Source: Clostridium sp. BSD9I1 (GTDB taxonomy: Bacteria > Bacillota > Clostridia > Clostridiales > Clostridiaceae). From it: a stretch of 64,000 nucleotides of DNA. Within the stretch, counting starts at the first letter, position 1. Every line of letters starts with the position of its first letter. The position numbers and the translations under genes are program-made. The stretch covers positions 186,001-250,000 of the forward strand of contig NZ_FYAM01000011.1 in the NCBI RefSeq assembly GCF_900185645.1, given 5' to 3'. Below are positions 25,170-33,165 of this stretch, one piece after another. The notes below the pieces were generated by a model. The model was not told where the DNA came from. It saw only the letters and a list, made by a program, of their open reading frames with translations, and did no database searches.

Positions 25170-26579
25170 TTAGTGCCAACCCATTAAAACTGCAATAATA
25201 ATTAATACACTTTGAGTTAAGAATAAGGCACCAAACACTGGAACAAACCATTTCCACCATTTTTCTAGTTTTACTCCTGCAATACCACAAACTATAGGAG
25301 CAAATGCTGTAGGCCAAAGAATATTTGATAAGCCATCCCCAAATTGGAAAGCAAGAACTGCAATCTGTCTTGATAATCCAAGTAAATCTGTAAGAGGTGC
25401 CATAATTGGCATACTTGTAACCGCTTGCCCTGAACCGGATGGAATCAAGAAGTTTAGTGATGTTTGCACTAATAACATAGCTACACCTGATAACCATTTT
25501 GGTAAATGAGATAGAGGAATGGACATACCATAAACTATAGTATCAATTATCTTTCCGTTGGATAAAACCACTAAAATGCCGCGCGCTAATCCTATCATAA
25601 TGCATGCCATGGCAATATCTGAAATACTTGATTCCATTTTTTTTGCAATAACATTTGGTCCCCAACCCATAAAAATCGCACTCATAATGCCCATTATTAG
25701 AAATATGGCACTAAGTTCTTCAAAATACCATCCGTAAGCCTTTGAGCCATATACGATTGCTCCTATACCTATAACTAATGTTAATAAAACCATTTTTTCG
25801 CGTATACCAAAAGGATGGTTTTCTAAATCAGCATTACCCATAGATACATGGCTAAAATCATCACCATATACTAGACTGGCTGTCGGATCAGCTTCTACTT
25901 TAAGTGCATATTTCATAGTAAGTGTTGAAGCAACAATAATCATGGACAAATGGCAAAATATTCTGAAACCTACGCCCGAAAACTGTGGTACTTCAGCAAT
26001 GCTTTGCGCCATACCAACTGTAAATGGATTCATAACAGCACCACTATAACCCATTCCTGCTCCAAGAGCAACAATAGCAAGTCCAACAATGGCATCATAT
26101 CCCATTGCTATAGAAATTCCTACAAAAACCGGTATAAATGGCATCCACTCTTCAAATAATCCAATTGTAGAGGAAGCCGCACCAATTATAGTAATAAATA
26201 TTGGTATAATAATAGTACGAGTTTTACCTTTTAATATTCTTAATAAAAATGCTACAAGTCCATTAAATGCACCGCTTGAAATTATTAAGCCAATAGATGA
26301 AAAAGAAATAAATACGAAAAATATAATTGGGCCTGCATCCACCATTCCTGAATAAATAGAACGTATCATTTGAAATGGCCCCACTGGACTTTTATCTATT
26401 AAATGATAAGTCCCTGGCACTGCCACCATTTTTCCCGCTTCATTTGCTACACGTTTAAATTCTCCAGTTGGTAATATCCATGATGCTATAGCACTAACAC
26501 ATATTATCATCACTAAGAGTACATAAATATGCGGCATTTTTATGCCTTTTTTCTTTACTTCTATTGTTTTAACACTCAT
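25170..26579 (-). CDS. YfcC family carrier (DcuC/ArcD-like)
   Basis: A 469-residue membrane transporter with about twelve hydrophobic segments: MPHIYVLLVMIICVSAIASW at the start with ILPTGEF, then IGLFEEWMPFIPV, GAGMGYSGAVMNPFTVG, SLNFLIPSGSGQAVTSMPIM and GDGLSNILWPTA. These are hallmarks of the YfcC/C4-dicarboxylate anaerobic carrier family, whose members move amino acids, dicarboxylates or peptide-like compounds. It lies between two M20 amidohydrolases, which points to an acyl-amino acid or dipeptide-like substrate, comparable in logic to AbgT with AbgA/AbgB although the carrier family differs. Confidence 0.85.
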   Translation of the reverse strand: MSVKTIEVKKKGIKMPHIYVLLVMIICVSAIASWILPTGEFKRVANEAGKMVAVPGTYHLIDKSPVGPFQMIRSIYSGMVDAGPIIFFVFISFSSIGLIISSGAFNGLVAFLLRILKGKTRTIIIPIFITIIGAASSTIGLFEEWMPFIPVFVGISIAMGYDAIVGLAIVALGAGMGYSGAVMNPFTVGMAQSIAEVPQFSGVGFRIFCHLSMIIVASTLTMKYALKVEADPTASLVYGDDFSHVSMGNADLENHPFGIREKMVLLTLVIGIGAIVYGSKAYGWYFEELSAIFLIMGIMSAIFMGWGPNVIAKKMESSISDIAMACIMIGLARGILVVLSNGKIIDTIVYGMSIPLSHLPKWLSGVAMLLVQTSLNFLIPSGSGQAVTSMPIMAPLTDLLGLSRQIAVLAFQFGDGLSNILWPTAFAPIVCGIAGVKLEKWWKWFVPVFGALFLTQSVLIIIAVLMGWH

Positions 26580-26618
26580 ATAAATTCTCCTTTCAAATTT
26601 AGTGTTTACATAGTTTTA

Positions 26619-27809
26619 CTACGGAGTTTGTTTGATATCTCGCTGCTTAATAAATGAATCGTAGACTTCTTTTCTAAAAATATCATCCTTAAGAACCTTT
26701 AGACATAATTGTACAATTGCATCTGCACCATCAGCTATAGCTTCATGAGCTTTAGGTTTTGTTGTTGCATCTGCTAATTCTTTTGTATGCAGTGCAAAAT
26801 TATAATCTGTTATGGAAAATAAAGGTTGAATAGAAGGACAATGATAGCTTGCATTTCCCATATCAGATGAACCGTTTGGTGTTAGCACCGGACTAACCTC
26901 TTTACCTAAGGCTTTGAGAATTCCTGTCATTTCATCCTCTAGGGTTTCAACTCGTACCATATCGGCAAAGTCATCAAATCCATGTTTTTTTGTAACTTCA
27001 CAGTCTAATGCTAATGCAGCACCATTCATGCATTTCATAATCATATCATTCACTTTTTCTAGTTTTGCTATGGAATCTGTTCGAAACTCTAACTGTATCT
27101 TAGCATAATTAGGTATAATGTTAGGAGCTTTTCCACCATCTAAAATTACCGCATTAACATGAATGTCTGGAGTAAAGCACTCTCGACGCGCATCAATTAA
27201 GTCAAGAAACTTTCGGGCGGCGGCTAGTGCGCTTCTTCCTTGCCATGGACCTGCAACGGCGTGTGCTGTTTGTCCGTAAAATTCCACAATATAATTTCTA
27301 AGACTTAACACGTCCATGTTAGGGATACAGCTTTTCCCGCTCCAGCTATGCATCATCACTGCAAGAGACATTTCATCAAATACACCCTTTTCAGCCATTC
27401 CTATTTTAGCACCATCATCTTCTTCTCCAGGTGTTCCTATTACATATACTTTCCCTTTGAATTGATCCTTTAATTCCACCATTGCCAATGCTGCTAACAC
27501 TGACATGGAGCCATGTGCATTGTGTCCACAACCATGACCAATTTCCGGAAGTGCATCATACTCCACAAGTATTGCTATAGATGGACCATCTCCATTATCA
27601 AAACTACCTCGAAATGCTGTTTCATAACCTAAATAAGGGTATTCAACTTCATATCCTCCTTTACTTAATATTTCTACAATTTTTCTACTGGATTCATATT
27701 CTTTATTAGAAAGCTCGGGATGAGCTGCTAAATCATCACTTAGTTCAATAGCCTTTGAATGATGATTCTTTACCGCTCGATCAATAAGTAATTCAATATT
27801 TTCTGCCAT
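26619..27809 (-). CDS. M20 family peptidase, AbgB/PM20D2-like
   Basis: A 396-residue metallohydrolase: DLAAHPELSNKEYESSR near residue 26, VEYDALPEIGHGCGHNAHG near 83 with metal ligands, GTPGEEDDGAK near 130, AHAVAGPWQGRSAL near 185 and GSSDMGNASY near 319. These match the subgroup containing AbgB and PM20D2, which cleave p-aminobenzoyl-glutamate or aminoacyl dipeptides. It is the first gene of the operon and is probably controlled by the adjacent LysR protein, though both are transcribed leftward. A perfect 18-bp palindrome lies upstream. Confidence 0.85.
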   Translation of the reverse strand: MAENIELLIDRAVKNHHSKAIELSDDLAAHPELSNKEYESSRKIVEILSKGGYEVEYPYLGYETAFRGSFDNGDGPSIAILVEYDALPEIGHGCGHNAHGSMSVLAALAMVELKDQFKGKVYVIGTPGEEDDGAKIGMAEKGVFDEMSLAVMMHSWSGKSCIPNMDVLSLRNYIVEFYGQTAHAVAGPWQGRSALAAARKFLDLIDARRECFTPDIHVNAVILDGGKAPNIIPNYAKIQLEFRTDSIAKLEKVNDMIMKCMNGAALALDCEVTKKHGFDDFADMVRVETLEDEMTGILKALGKEVSPVLTPNGSSDMGNASYHCPSIQPLFSITDYNFALHTKELADATTKPKAHEAIADGADAIVQLCLKVLKDDIFRKEVYDSFIKQRDIKQTP

Positions 27810-27950
27810 TATTTCAACCCCTTCTAATTTCTTTCTTAAGAATACTCCTTTCTTTTTAGAATATTAAATGCTTATTTTATAATTGCATATATTTTACATT
27901 TATTTTATCGTCAAATGTTAAAAAAGTACAATGCAAAAATTTTTCTGAAT

Positions 27951-27968
27951 AATTACAAAATTGTAATT
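27951..27968. promoter_or_regulatory. Perfect 18-bp palindrome upstream of the M20/YfcC operon
   Basis: AATTACAAAATTGTAATT at about 140 bases before the AbgB-like start. Its size and symmetry suit a LysR-type or other dimeric regulator binding site. Confidence 0.5.
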
Positions 27969-27984
27969 ATATTTTATGAGTGAA

Positions 27985-28014
27985 TAAAAAAATAACCACA
28001 CCTTTCAAGCGTGG
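27985..28014 (-). terminator. Terminator of the LysR gene
   Basis: Read leftward, CCACGC and GTGTGG form a short stem, then TTATTTTTTTATT. It separates the LysR gene from the operon downstream. Confidence 0.6.
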
Positions 28015-28048
28015 ATATTGAATACCTTATAATTTTAAAAACACTACC

Positions 28049-28969
28049 CTATTCAGATTTATTTTCAATCAAATCACTTTCCATAATCTCAGAGTTTTCT
28101 AGCATATTTAAAAATAGCTTTAATCCATTTTTTTTATTATTGGGCAAAGTTATAGCAATAAATGAACTAGGACATAATAAGCTTTGTTCTTTAGTGATAA
28201 TATTTTGCGATAATTGATTCTTCAAAAAACGTGGTATGGTAGCAATGCCCATGCCTGTTTCTACCATTAAAAGCTTTGTTGTCAAGCTATTGGCCTGTAT
28301 TAATTTACTTGGCTTAATTCCCATTTCATTGCAAAGCTTATTAAAGACTTCACCTGAATAAGGCCCAGTTTTTTCACTCATGGTAACAAAAGCTTCCTTA
28401 TTCACATCATCTATTGTAATATTATCAATTTTAGCAAGTCTATGATTCTTATTCATGATAAGTAAATATTCCGTTGGGAAAACAGTTTTAACATCAAAAG
28501 CATTTTCATCAATATTCATGGAGTTTAAAGGAAGAGTAAAGGCAATATCTATAGTTCCGTTATTAAGATTATTCATAAGATCATTATAACTGTATTGTTC
28601 TACCGTAATTTCAAAATCTGAAAAAATTGCGTGAAAATCTTTCACTATTTTTGCCACAAGGGCCTTTTCATATTGACCTATTCCAATTTTGAGCCTTCTG
28701 TTTTCTTCCATATGAAGGTTCTTTGCTTTTGTTATTGTTGCATCGTAATCTTTAAGTATTTGTGATACACCTTTATAAAAAATCTCTCCCTCAGGAGTTA
28801 ACTTCACATTTCTGTTGTTTCTGTAAAACAGCTTAAATCCTATTTCTTTCTCTATGCTGGCAATATGTCGACTCATTACTGTTTGAGCAATATAACACTT
28901 TTCTGATGCTTTTGTAAAATTAAGTTCACTGGCAACAACTGAAAAATAATATAACTTGTCCAACATCAT
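28049..28969 (-). CDS. LysR-family transcriptional regulator
   Basis: A 306-residue regulator. The N-terminal helix-turn-helix is typical: FSVVASELNFTKASEKCYIA, then QTVMSRHIASIEKEIGFKLF and RNNRNVKLTPEG. The rest is a periplasmic-binding-like effector domain (LKIGIGQYEKALVAKIV; GTIDIAFTLP; ETGMGIATIPRFL). I place the start at the ATG eight bases after GGAGG rather than the ATG overlapping that site. It lies directly upstream of the M20-YfcC-M20 operon and is the likely controller. Confidence 0.92.
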   Translation of the reverse strand: MMLDKLYYFSVVASELNFTKASEKCYIAQTVMSRHIASIEKEIGFKLFYRNNRNVKLTPEGEIFYKGVSQILKDYDATITKAKNLHMEENRRLKIGIGQYEKALVAKIVKDFHAIFSDFEITVEQYSYNDLMNNLNNGTIDIAFTLPLNSMNIDENAFDVKTVFPTEYLLIMNKNHRLAKIDNITIDDVNKEAFVTMSEKTGPYSGEVFNKLCNEMGIKPSKLIQANSLTTKLLMVETGMGIATIPRFLKNQLSQNIITKEQSLLCPSSFIAITLPNNKKNGLKLFLNMLENSEIMESDLIENKSE

Positions 28970-29014
28970 ATTTATAACCTCCATGAATCTTTTTTGGCTT
29001 TATGTATAATCAAA

Positions 29015-29052
29015 ATATGCTTGTTTAATAAAGATATGCTTGCTTAATAAAG
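29015..29052. repeat. Tandem 19-bp repeat upstream of the LysR gene
   Basis: Two adjacent 19-bp units (ATATGCTTGTTTAATAAAG and ATATGCTTGCTTAATAAAG) differ at one base. They lie 45-83 bases upstream of the LysR start and may be part of its control region. The rest of 28970-29363 holds no gene. Confidence 0.7.
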
Positions 29053-29363
29053 ATATTTATCTCTAAGTTTCCACTTTTAGAAATAACAGTTTGTGCTATA
29101 TTATTCATGTATCTTACCTCATATCTAAGTTTGTATATATGATTAGATATCATAATTTTATTATTCTACGAAAATGGGGATTTACCTTCAAAATGCAATA
29201 AAAAAACACCAGGTGCTTATCCCGATGTATAAATGTTTCTTTAATCTTTTCAAATTATAAAATTAGTTACTTATTAGCTTATATTACAATATTGCTATAA
29301 TGAGAGCAAGCAGTAACTCTTGAATAGATACTAGTTGCCCTTTATATATTTATTCTATTTAAT

Positions 29364-29389
29364 CTTGCCACTTGCCATGTGGGTGGCAC
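29364..29389 (+). repeat. Dispersed 26-bp repeat, copy 4
   Basis: Same sequence as at 9962. It ends two bases from the stop codon of the dnaB-like gene, the closest to a gene of all copies. Confidence 0.9.
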
Positions 29390-29391
29390 TT

Positions 29392-30681
29392 TTAAATAAC
29401 CTTTTGGTACTCTGGTTTCCACTTAAGTCTTGCTATACCAACTTGTCCATTTCTATTCTTAGCAACTATATTTTCAAGGATATCCTTATTTTCTGCATCT
29501 GGATTATAATAGGCATCCCTATACAAAAACATAACCACATCAGCATCCTGTTCAAGGCTTCCAGATTCCCTAAGATCAGAGAGCATTGGCCTATGGTTTG
29601 CTCTTGCTTCTGGTGCTCTTGAAAGCTGAGATAAAGCAATTACTGTAATTTCTAACTCCTTAGCTAGTAATTTTAACTGTCTTGAAATTTTAGATATATC
29701 TAAATTTCTGCTTTCTGACCTTTCCTCAGTGTTTATGAGCTGCAAATAATCTATTATAACAATATCTAACCCCTTTTGTATTTTTAATCTTTTGCATTCA
29801 GCTATGATACTTCTAAGGGTAAACACCTTATCGTATATATAAAGACTTGACTTTGATAAATCATTAGATACTTTCATAATTTTTGACCATTCTTCATCCT
29901 TTAAGGCTCCAGTTTTTATGCTGCTGCAGTTTATTTCACCTAAGGCAGATAATGCCCTTTCAAGAATTTGATTTTTTCCCATTTCTAAATTAAAGAATGC
30001 TACCTTTGCATTTTCATTTATTGCTGTGTTTAAGGCAATGTTTAGTGCCATAGCTGTTTTCCCCATGGATGGTCTTGCAGCCAGTATTATAAACTCCTCT
30101 TTATTAAGTCCTCCAAGCATTTTATCAATTACTCTATAGCCTGTGCTGATGCCTGGAATATCTCCTCCATTTTCATATCTTCGCTGAAGCATTTCAGTAA
30201 CCTGCATTAATGCTTCTTCTGTATTCCCATCCTGAACATTATCTTTTGTTCTCAGCTTTAAAAATGCATCTTCTAATGAATCCACAATGTCATCACAGCT
30301 TTTATCTTTATCCTGAAGTTCTTTTTTCTTAAATTCAAGGAGATTTATCATCCTTCTTAAATTGGACTTTTCCTTAATTATTTCCCCATAATATTTTGCA
30401 TTATATACTGGCAGATAAGATGTATAAACTTCGCTTAAATAACTTATTCCGCCTGCTTCTGGGAGGCTTTCACCTAATTTATCACTTAAAGTAACTAAGT
30501 CTATAGGGATGTCCCCCTCATATAAATTCACCGCCGCGCCATAAATAAGCTTATGCCTGGTATTGTAAAAATCATCATTATCTAAAAGGTCAATAACAGT
30601 TAAAATTGCTTCATTGTCCTTAAGAATAGCACCTAAAATGTTCACCTCTGCCTCTAGATTATAAAACCTATTGATATCCAC
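29392..30681 (-). CDS. DnaB-like replicative DNA helicase
   Basis: A 429-residue hexameric helicase that unwinds DNA ahead of the fork. The N-terminal domain (residues 1-120, LEAEVNILGAILKDNEAI) is followed by a RecA-like core with Walker A AARPSMGKTAMALN (202-209), FFNLEM, IVIIDYLQLI (Walker B) and the DLRESGSLEQDAD motif. It starts at GTG with a GGGGTGA site, twelve bases after the dnaD-like gene. A DnaD-type loader plus DnaB pair outside the usual rplI-purA neighbourhood resembles phage or plasmid replication modules, so it may be an accessory helicase; the housekeeping copy cannot be seen here. Confidence 0.9.
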   Translation of the reverse strand: MDINRFYNLEAEVNILGAILKDNEAILTVIDLLDNDDFYNTRHKLIYGAAVNLYEGDIPIDLVTLSDKLGESLPEAGGISYLSEVYTSYLPVYNAKYYGEIIKEKSNLRRMINLLEFKKKELQDKDKSCDDIVDSLEDAFLKLRTKDNVQDGNTEEALMQVTEMLQRRYENGGDIPGISTGYRVIDKMLGGLNKEEFIILAARPSMGKTAMALNIALNTAINENAKVAFFNLEMGKNQILERALSALGEINCSSIKTGALKDEEWSKIMKVSNDLSKSSLYIYDKVFTLRSIIAECKRLKIQKGLDIVIIDYLQLINTEERSESRNLDISKISRQLKLLAKELEITVIALSQLSRAPEARANHRPMLSDLRESGSLEQDADVVMFLYRDAYYNPDAENKDILENIVAKNRNGQVGIARLKWKPEYQKVI

Positions 30682-30692
30682 CTAAGTCACCC

Positions 30693-31589
30693 CTACTCTA
30701 CGTATACATAAGCTTCAGCATTAGCGCCTTGGAACTTAATTTCACTGCACTTATCCTTATTTTTGTCCTTCCAGTCCCTTTGATAAGCTAAAACTTTGTT
30801 TGCCGTTGTAAGACCAAGACTATACCAATTATTTAAAATAGAGTCTATGTATTTCATACTTCGAGCATTATGATAGGCTGCCTCTTTAACTGCCAAAATT
30901 ATAGAATCACAGCTCATGTCCTCACTCCAACCCTTAAGACTTTCAAACTCTATAGGAGTTATTGGGTGAATATTGTTATTAAACACCTGTACAACTTCAC
31001 CGATACCTGTATTTTCTTCCTCATGAGCCTCATCCCCATAAACATCAGCAGCAGAGCTCACTATTATTTCTTCTGCTTCTTCTTTTTCTTCTACTTCTTC
31101 AATTTCTTCTTTAATTTCTTCTTCCCCTAGGTCCTTATAAGCCCCTTGCAAGCCCCTTATTTTTTCCTGAAAGTCCTCTACTCCATCAAAAATTAAATGT
31201 ATAGGATATCCTAATTTTTCACATAGCTCATAGAGCTTATCCACAAATTCTCTATGTTTAATTTCTTTTATTTCTTTATTTATGCATTTTATTGTGTTTC
31301 GACTGTTTATAAAATTGTATTTTATCCAGTTTAAAATCATTATTTCTTTTGTTTCCTCTGAGTATTCTATTTTGCCATAGGTGATAAATCTCTCTAGTAG
31401 CTTGCTCACAGTTTCCCTATTATAGCCTGTCTCATATTCAATAGTTCTTTTAGGAAGTTCAAAAATCCCACATTGTTTAGTATTAGTGCATTGAAGCAAG
31501 TAAACGTAAAAAAACTTCTCCTCTGGTGTCAAATCCATAACAAAAGCATCTCCCCAAAATGATAATTGTAATTGTCTATATAGTGCCAT
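30693..31589 (-). CDS. DnaD-domain replication initiation protein
   Basis: A 298-residue protein. The N-terminus (residues 1-130) is a winged-helix-like region (LQLSFWGDAFVMDLTPEEKF, LPKRTIEYETGYNRETVSKL), then a highly acidic low-complexity linker (about 150-190), then a DnaD_2-type domain (PITPIEFESLKGWSEDM ... YIDSILNNWYSLGLTT). Such proteins recruit DnaB at replication origins in Gram-positive bacteria and their phages. Good coupling to the helicase gene supports that role. Loss of YxxxIxxxW residues is not seen (YIDSILNNW is intact). Confidence 0.87.
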   Translation of the reverse strand: MALYRQLQLSFWGDAFVMDLTPEEKFFYVYLLQCTNTKQCGIFELPKRTIEYETGYNRETVSKLLERFITYGKIEYSEETKEIMILNWIKYNFINSRNTIKCINKEIKEIKHREFVDKLYELCEKLGYPIHLIFDGVEDFQEKIRGLQGAYKDLGEEEIKEEIEEVEEKEEAEEIIVSSAADVYGDEAHEEENTGIGEVVQVFNNNIHPITPIEFESLKGWSEDMSCDSIILAVKEAAYHNARSMKYIDSILNNWYSLGLTTANKVLAYQRDWKDKNKDKCSEIKFQGANAEAYVYVE

Positions 31590-31841
31590 AAGTAATCCAC
31601 CTCCAAAAAATTTCTACCTATATATTTAATATGCAAAAATATAAAGATTGCTGTAAAAAGTTAAAATTTTTCAATAAAATATCTGTTATATAAATTTTCT
31701 TTTTAAATTAATCCTAAGTTTTAAATTATAATTTTTTACACCATCACCCAAAAATTAGTAACTTATCAATAACTTTCAACTAATACTTTGATCAACACTC
31801 TCCATACTATAAAAGAAGCCTTTTATAAGGAGGGTTTTATT

Positions 31842-32039
31842 ATGGATACTAATAATTTTTCCCGGAACGCAGATACAAATTCGATGCTAGGTAAGCCACT
31901 AGCTGTGGGCGACAAAAATTTAATTCCTATAATGTCTGATGCACTAGATTGTGGCGATAAAGAAATGAAAGCAAAAACAAACAGAACTACTAACAAAAAT
32001 GGAACCTATAAATACACAAACGAAAACGATGGTGGCTAA
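31842..32039 (+). CDS. Small hydrophilic hypothetical protein
   Basis: A 65-residue polar protein, MDTNNFSRNADTNSMLGKPL at the start, rich in Asn, Asp, Lys and Thr, with no cysteine cluster or membrane segment apart from one Cys in ALDCGDKE. The AAGGAGG site seven bases before the ATG supports translation. It stands alone between the dnaD gene and the sigma locus and is followed by a perfect palindrome. Family not recognised. Confidence 0.55.
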   Translation: MDTNNFSRNADTNSMLGKPLAVGDKNLIPIMSDALDCGDKEMKAKTNRTTNKNGTYKYTNENDGG

Positions 32040-32054
32040 TCATAATGGTAATTA

Positions 32055-32078
32055 GGCATAGGTATTAATACCTATGCC
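32055..32078. terminator. Perfect 24-bp palindrome after the small gene
   Basis: GGCATAGGTATT and AATACCTATGCC are exact complements without a loop. It is 15 bases after the stop codon, has no T-run, and could be a factor-independent terminator or an operator. Confidence 0.55.
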
Positions 32079-32132
32079 CTAGCATCTACTATAAGCTGGA
32101 TTTTGTACTATTAATTAAAGCTAGTATATACT

Positions 32133-32248
32133 CTACACCTTCTTATTAAATTCTACATATAAGATATTCATCACTTCACTTTCTAATTTTAGACAAACTG
32201 TTATAGGCTTTTCTCCATGAATTTATTTAATGACTTTTCTTTGCACAT
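32133..32248 (-). pseudogene. Small ORF with a one-base frameshift
   Basis: ATG after AGGGAGAATATAAA opens MCKEKSLNKFMEK; a one-base shift in the following A-run continues as PITVCLKLESEVMNILYVEF and NKKV before a stop. The 116-nt length is one base short of 39 codons. It lies 67 bases downstream of the leftward TGTCCC-N16-GTGTC element, which may have been its promoter. It could equally be programmed frameshifting. The second half resembles the beta-strand opening of many small proteins, but I recognise no family. Confidence 0.4.
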
Positions 32249-32314
32249 TTTATATTCTCCCTAGTACTTATCACAGCTCTTATCCATTTCAATTGTTTCT
32301 ATTTGTATATATAT

Positions 32315-32341
32315 GACACTTAACTTAGAAAAAATGGGACA
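32315..32341 (-). promoter_or_regulatory. Leftward TGTCCC-N16-GTGTC element
   Basis: Read leftward: TGTCCC (complement of 32336-32341), 16 bp rich in T then A, GTGTC (complement of 32315-32319). It is the mirror image of the element at 32394-32420. This is not a sigma-A promoter; the fixed two-box spacing suggests an alternative sigma factor. Confidence 0.5.
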
Positions 32342-32393
32342 AAAAACCTAAAAAAACTTCTTTTTAATTTTTTTTATTCTTTTTTTATAATTC

Positions 32394-32420
32394 TGTCCCT
32401 TTTTTTAAAGCCGAAGTGTC
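32394..32420 (+). promoter_or_regulatory. Rightward TGTCCC-N16-GTGTC element
   Basis: TGTCCC at 32394-32399, 16 bp, GTGTC at 32416-32420, about 64 bases before the first sigma-locus gene. Together with the leftward copy it makes a nearly symmetric divergent pair separated by 52 bp. It may be the promoter recognised by the sigma factor encoded downstream. Confidence 0.5.
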
Positions 32421-32483
32421 TTATATAGTTATATATGAGAATTTTATTTTAATTTGTAAAATTATAGCTGAGGGGTGTTAATT

Positions 32484-33143
32484 ATGAATTATGGTGAAAT
32501 TGAATCAATTGTAAAAGAATTAGTAGTGTTAGAAGAAGATGAGTATTTAGATTACACTAAACAAATGATTGAGTTTGTTAATGCTAAAGTTAATAGAGAA
32601 TATAATAAAGATTTATTTACTTATTATGATAAAGAGGATTTAAAACTTGATATATATTTAAAAGTTTATGGTTTATTAAATAAAACCGAACCTAAAAGCT
32701 TTGTAGAAATATTGTGCTATTCAAAGACAGCTGTTAATAACTTTATAAAAAATAAAAAAAGAGCACTATATTTAAGATTATGCAAACGTATATATAAACC
32801 TCTTCAGAGCTCCTATGCACAGGAAATATATATGGATAAAATAGCTCAAATGGCTCATTACACAAAATCTCTATGGGACTATATATCCTACAACCCCATT
32901 CCAACTTCTGTAATGAATAAACTTACGAGTACTGATAAGGATGTACTAAATTTTATTTTGCATTATGGAGATATTTCAACAAAATTTTATGCAGCTGTTG
33001 AAAAAATTGATGAGGAAACCTCTAAAAAAAGAATAACCAGATTTAGAGAACATATCTCCTATAGAATGCTTTTATGGAAGGAAAGTCATCCAGAAGAAGC
33101 TAAGTTAATTCCTGAAGTATTTTCTTATATAAAAAATAAATAA
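32484..33143 (+). CDS. Hypothetical sigma-factor-associated regulatory protein
   Basis: A 219-residue soluble, mostly helical protein. Segments such as NKDLFTYYDKEDLKLDIYLK and SKTAVNNFIKNKKRALYLRL resemble a degenerate sigma region 2, and the C-terminal part (LTSTDKDVLNFILHYGDIST then KKRITRFREHISYRML) a region-4-like helix-turn-helix, but I cannot assign a family with confidence. The start is the ATG after GAGGGGTGTTAATT. It precedes the clear sigma factor by 22 bases in the same operon, so it could be a split-sigma partner or a second, divergent sigma. Confidence 0.6.
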   Translation: MNYGEIESIVKELVVLEEDEYLDYTKQMIEFVNAKVNREYNKDLFTYYDKEDLKLDIYLKVYGLLNKTEPKSFVEILCYSKTAVNNFIKNKKRALYLRLCKRIYKPLQSSYAQEIYMDKIAQMAHYTKSLWDYISYNPIPTSVMNKLTSTDKDVLNFILHYGDISTKFYAAVEKIDEETSKKRITRFREHISYRMLLWKESHPEEAKLIPEVFSYIKNK

Positions 33144-33165
33144 CTAGATATAAGGAGATTTATAT

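Noticed and set aside
25108-25497. 129-codon leftward open frame overlapping the YfcC gene
   Set aside because: It is an alternative frame of the YfcC C-terminus; the 469-codon frame has the transporter motifs and ribosome binding site.
28970-29100. CRISPR array from the 19-bp tandem repeat
   Set aside because: Only two adjacent units without spacers, too short and without cas genes nearby.
30870-31130. Frame rich in phenylalanine opposite the dnaD-like gene
   Set aside because: It is the antisense of the acidic Glu-rich linker of the DnaD protein.
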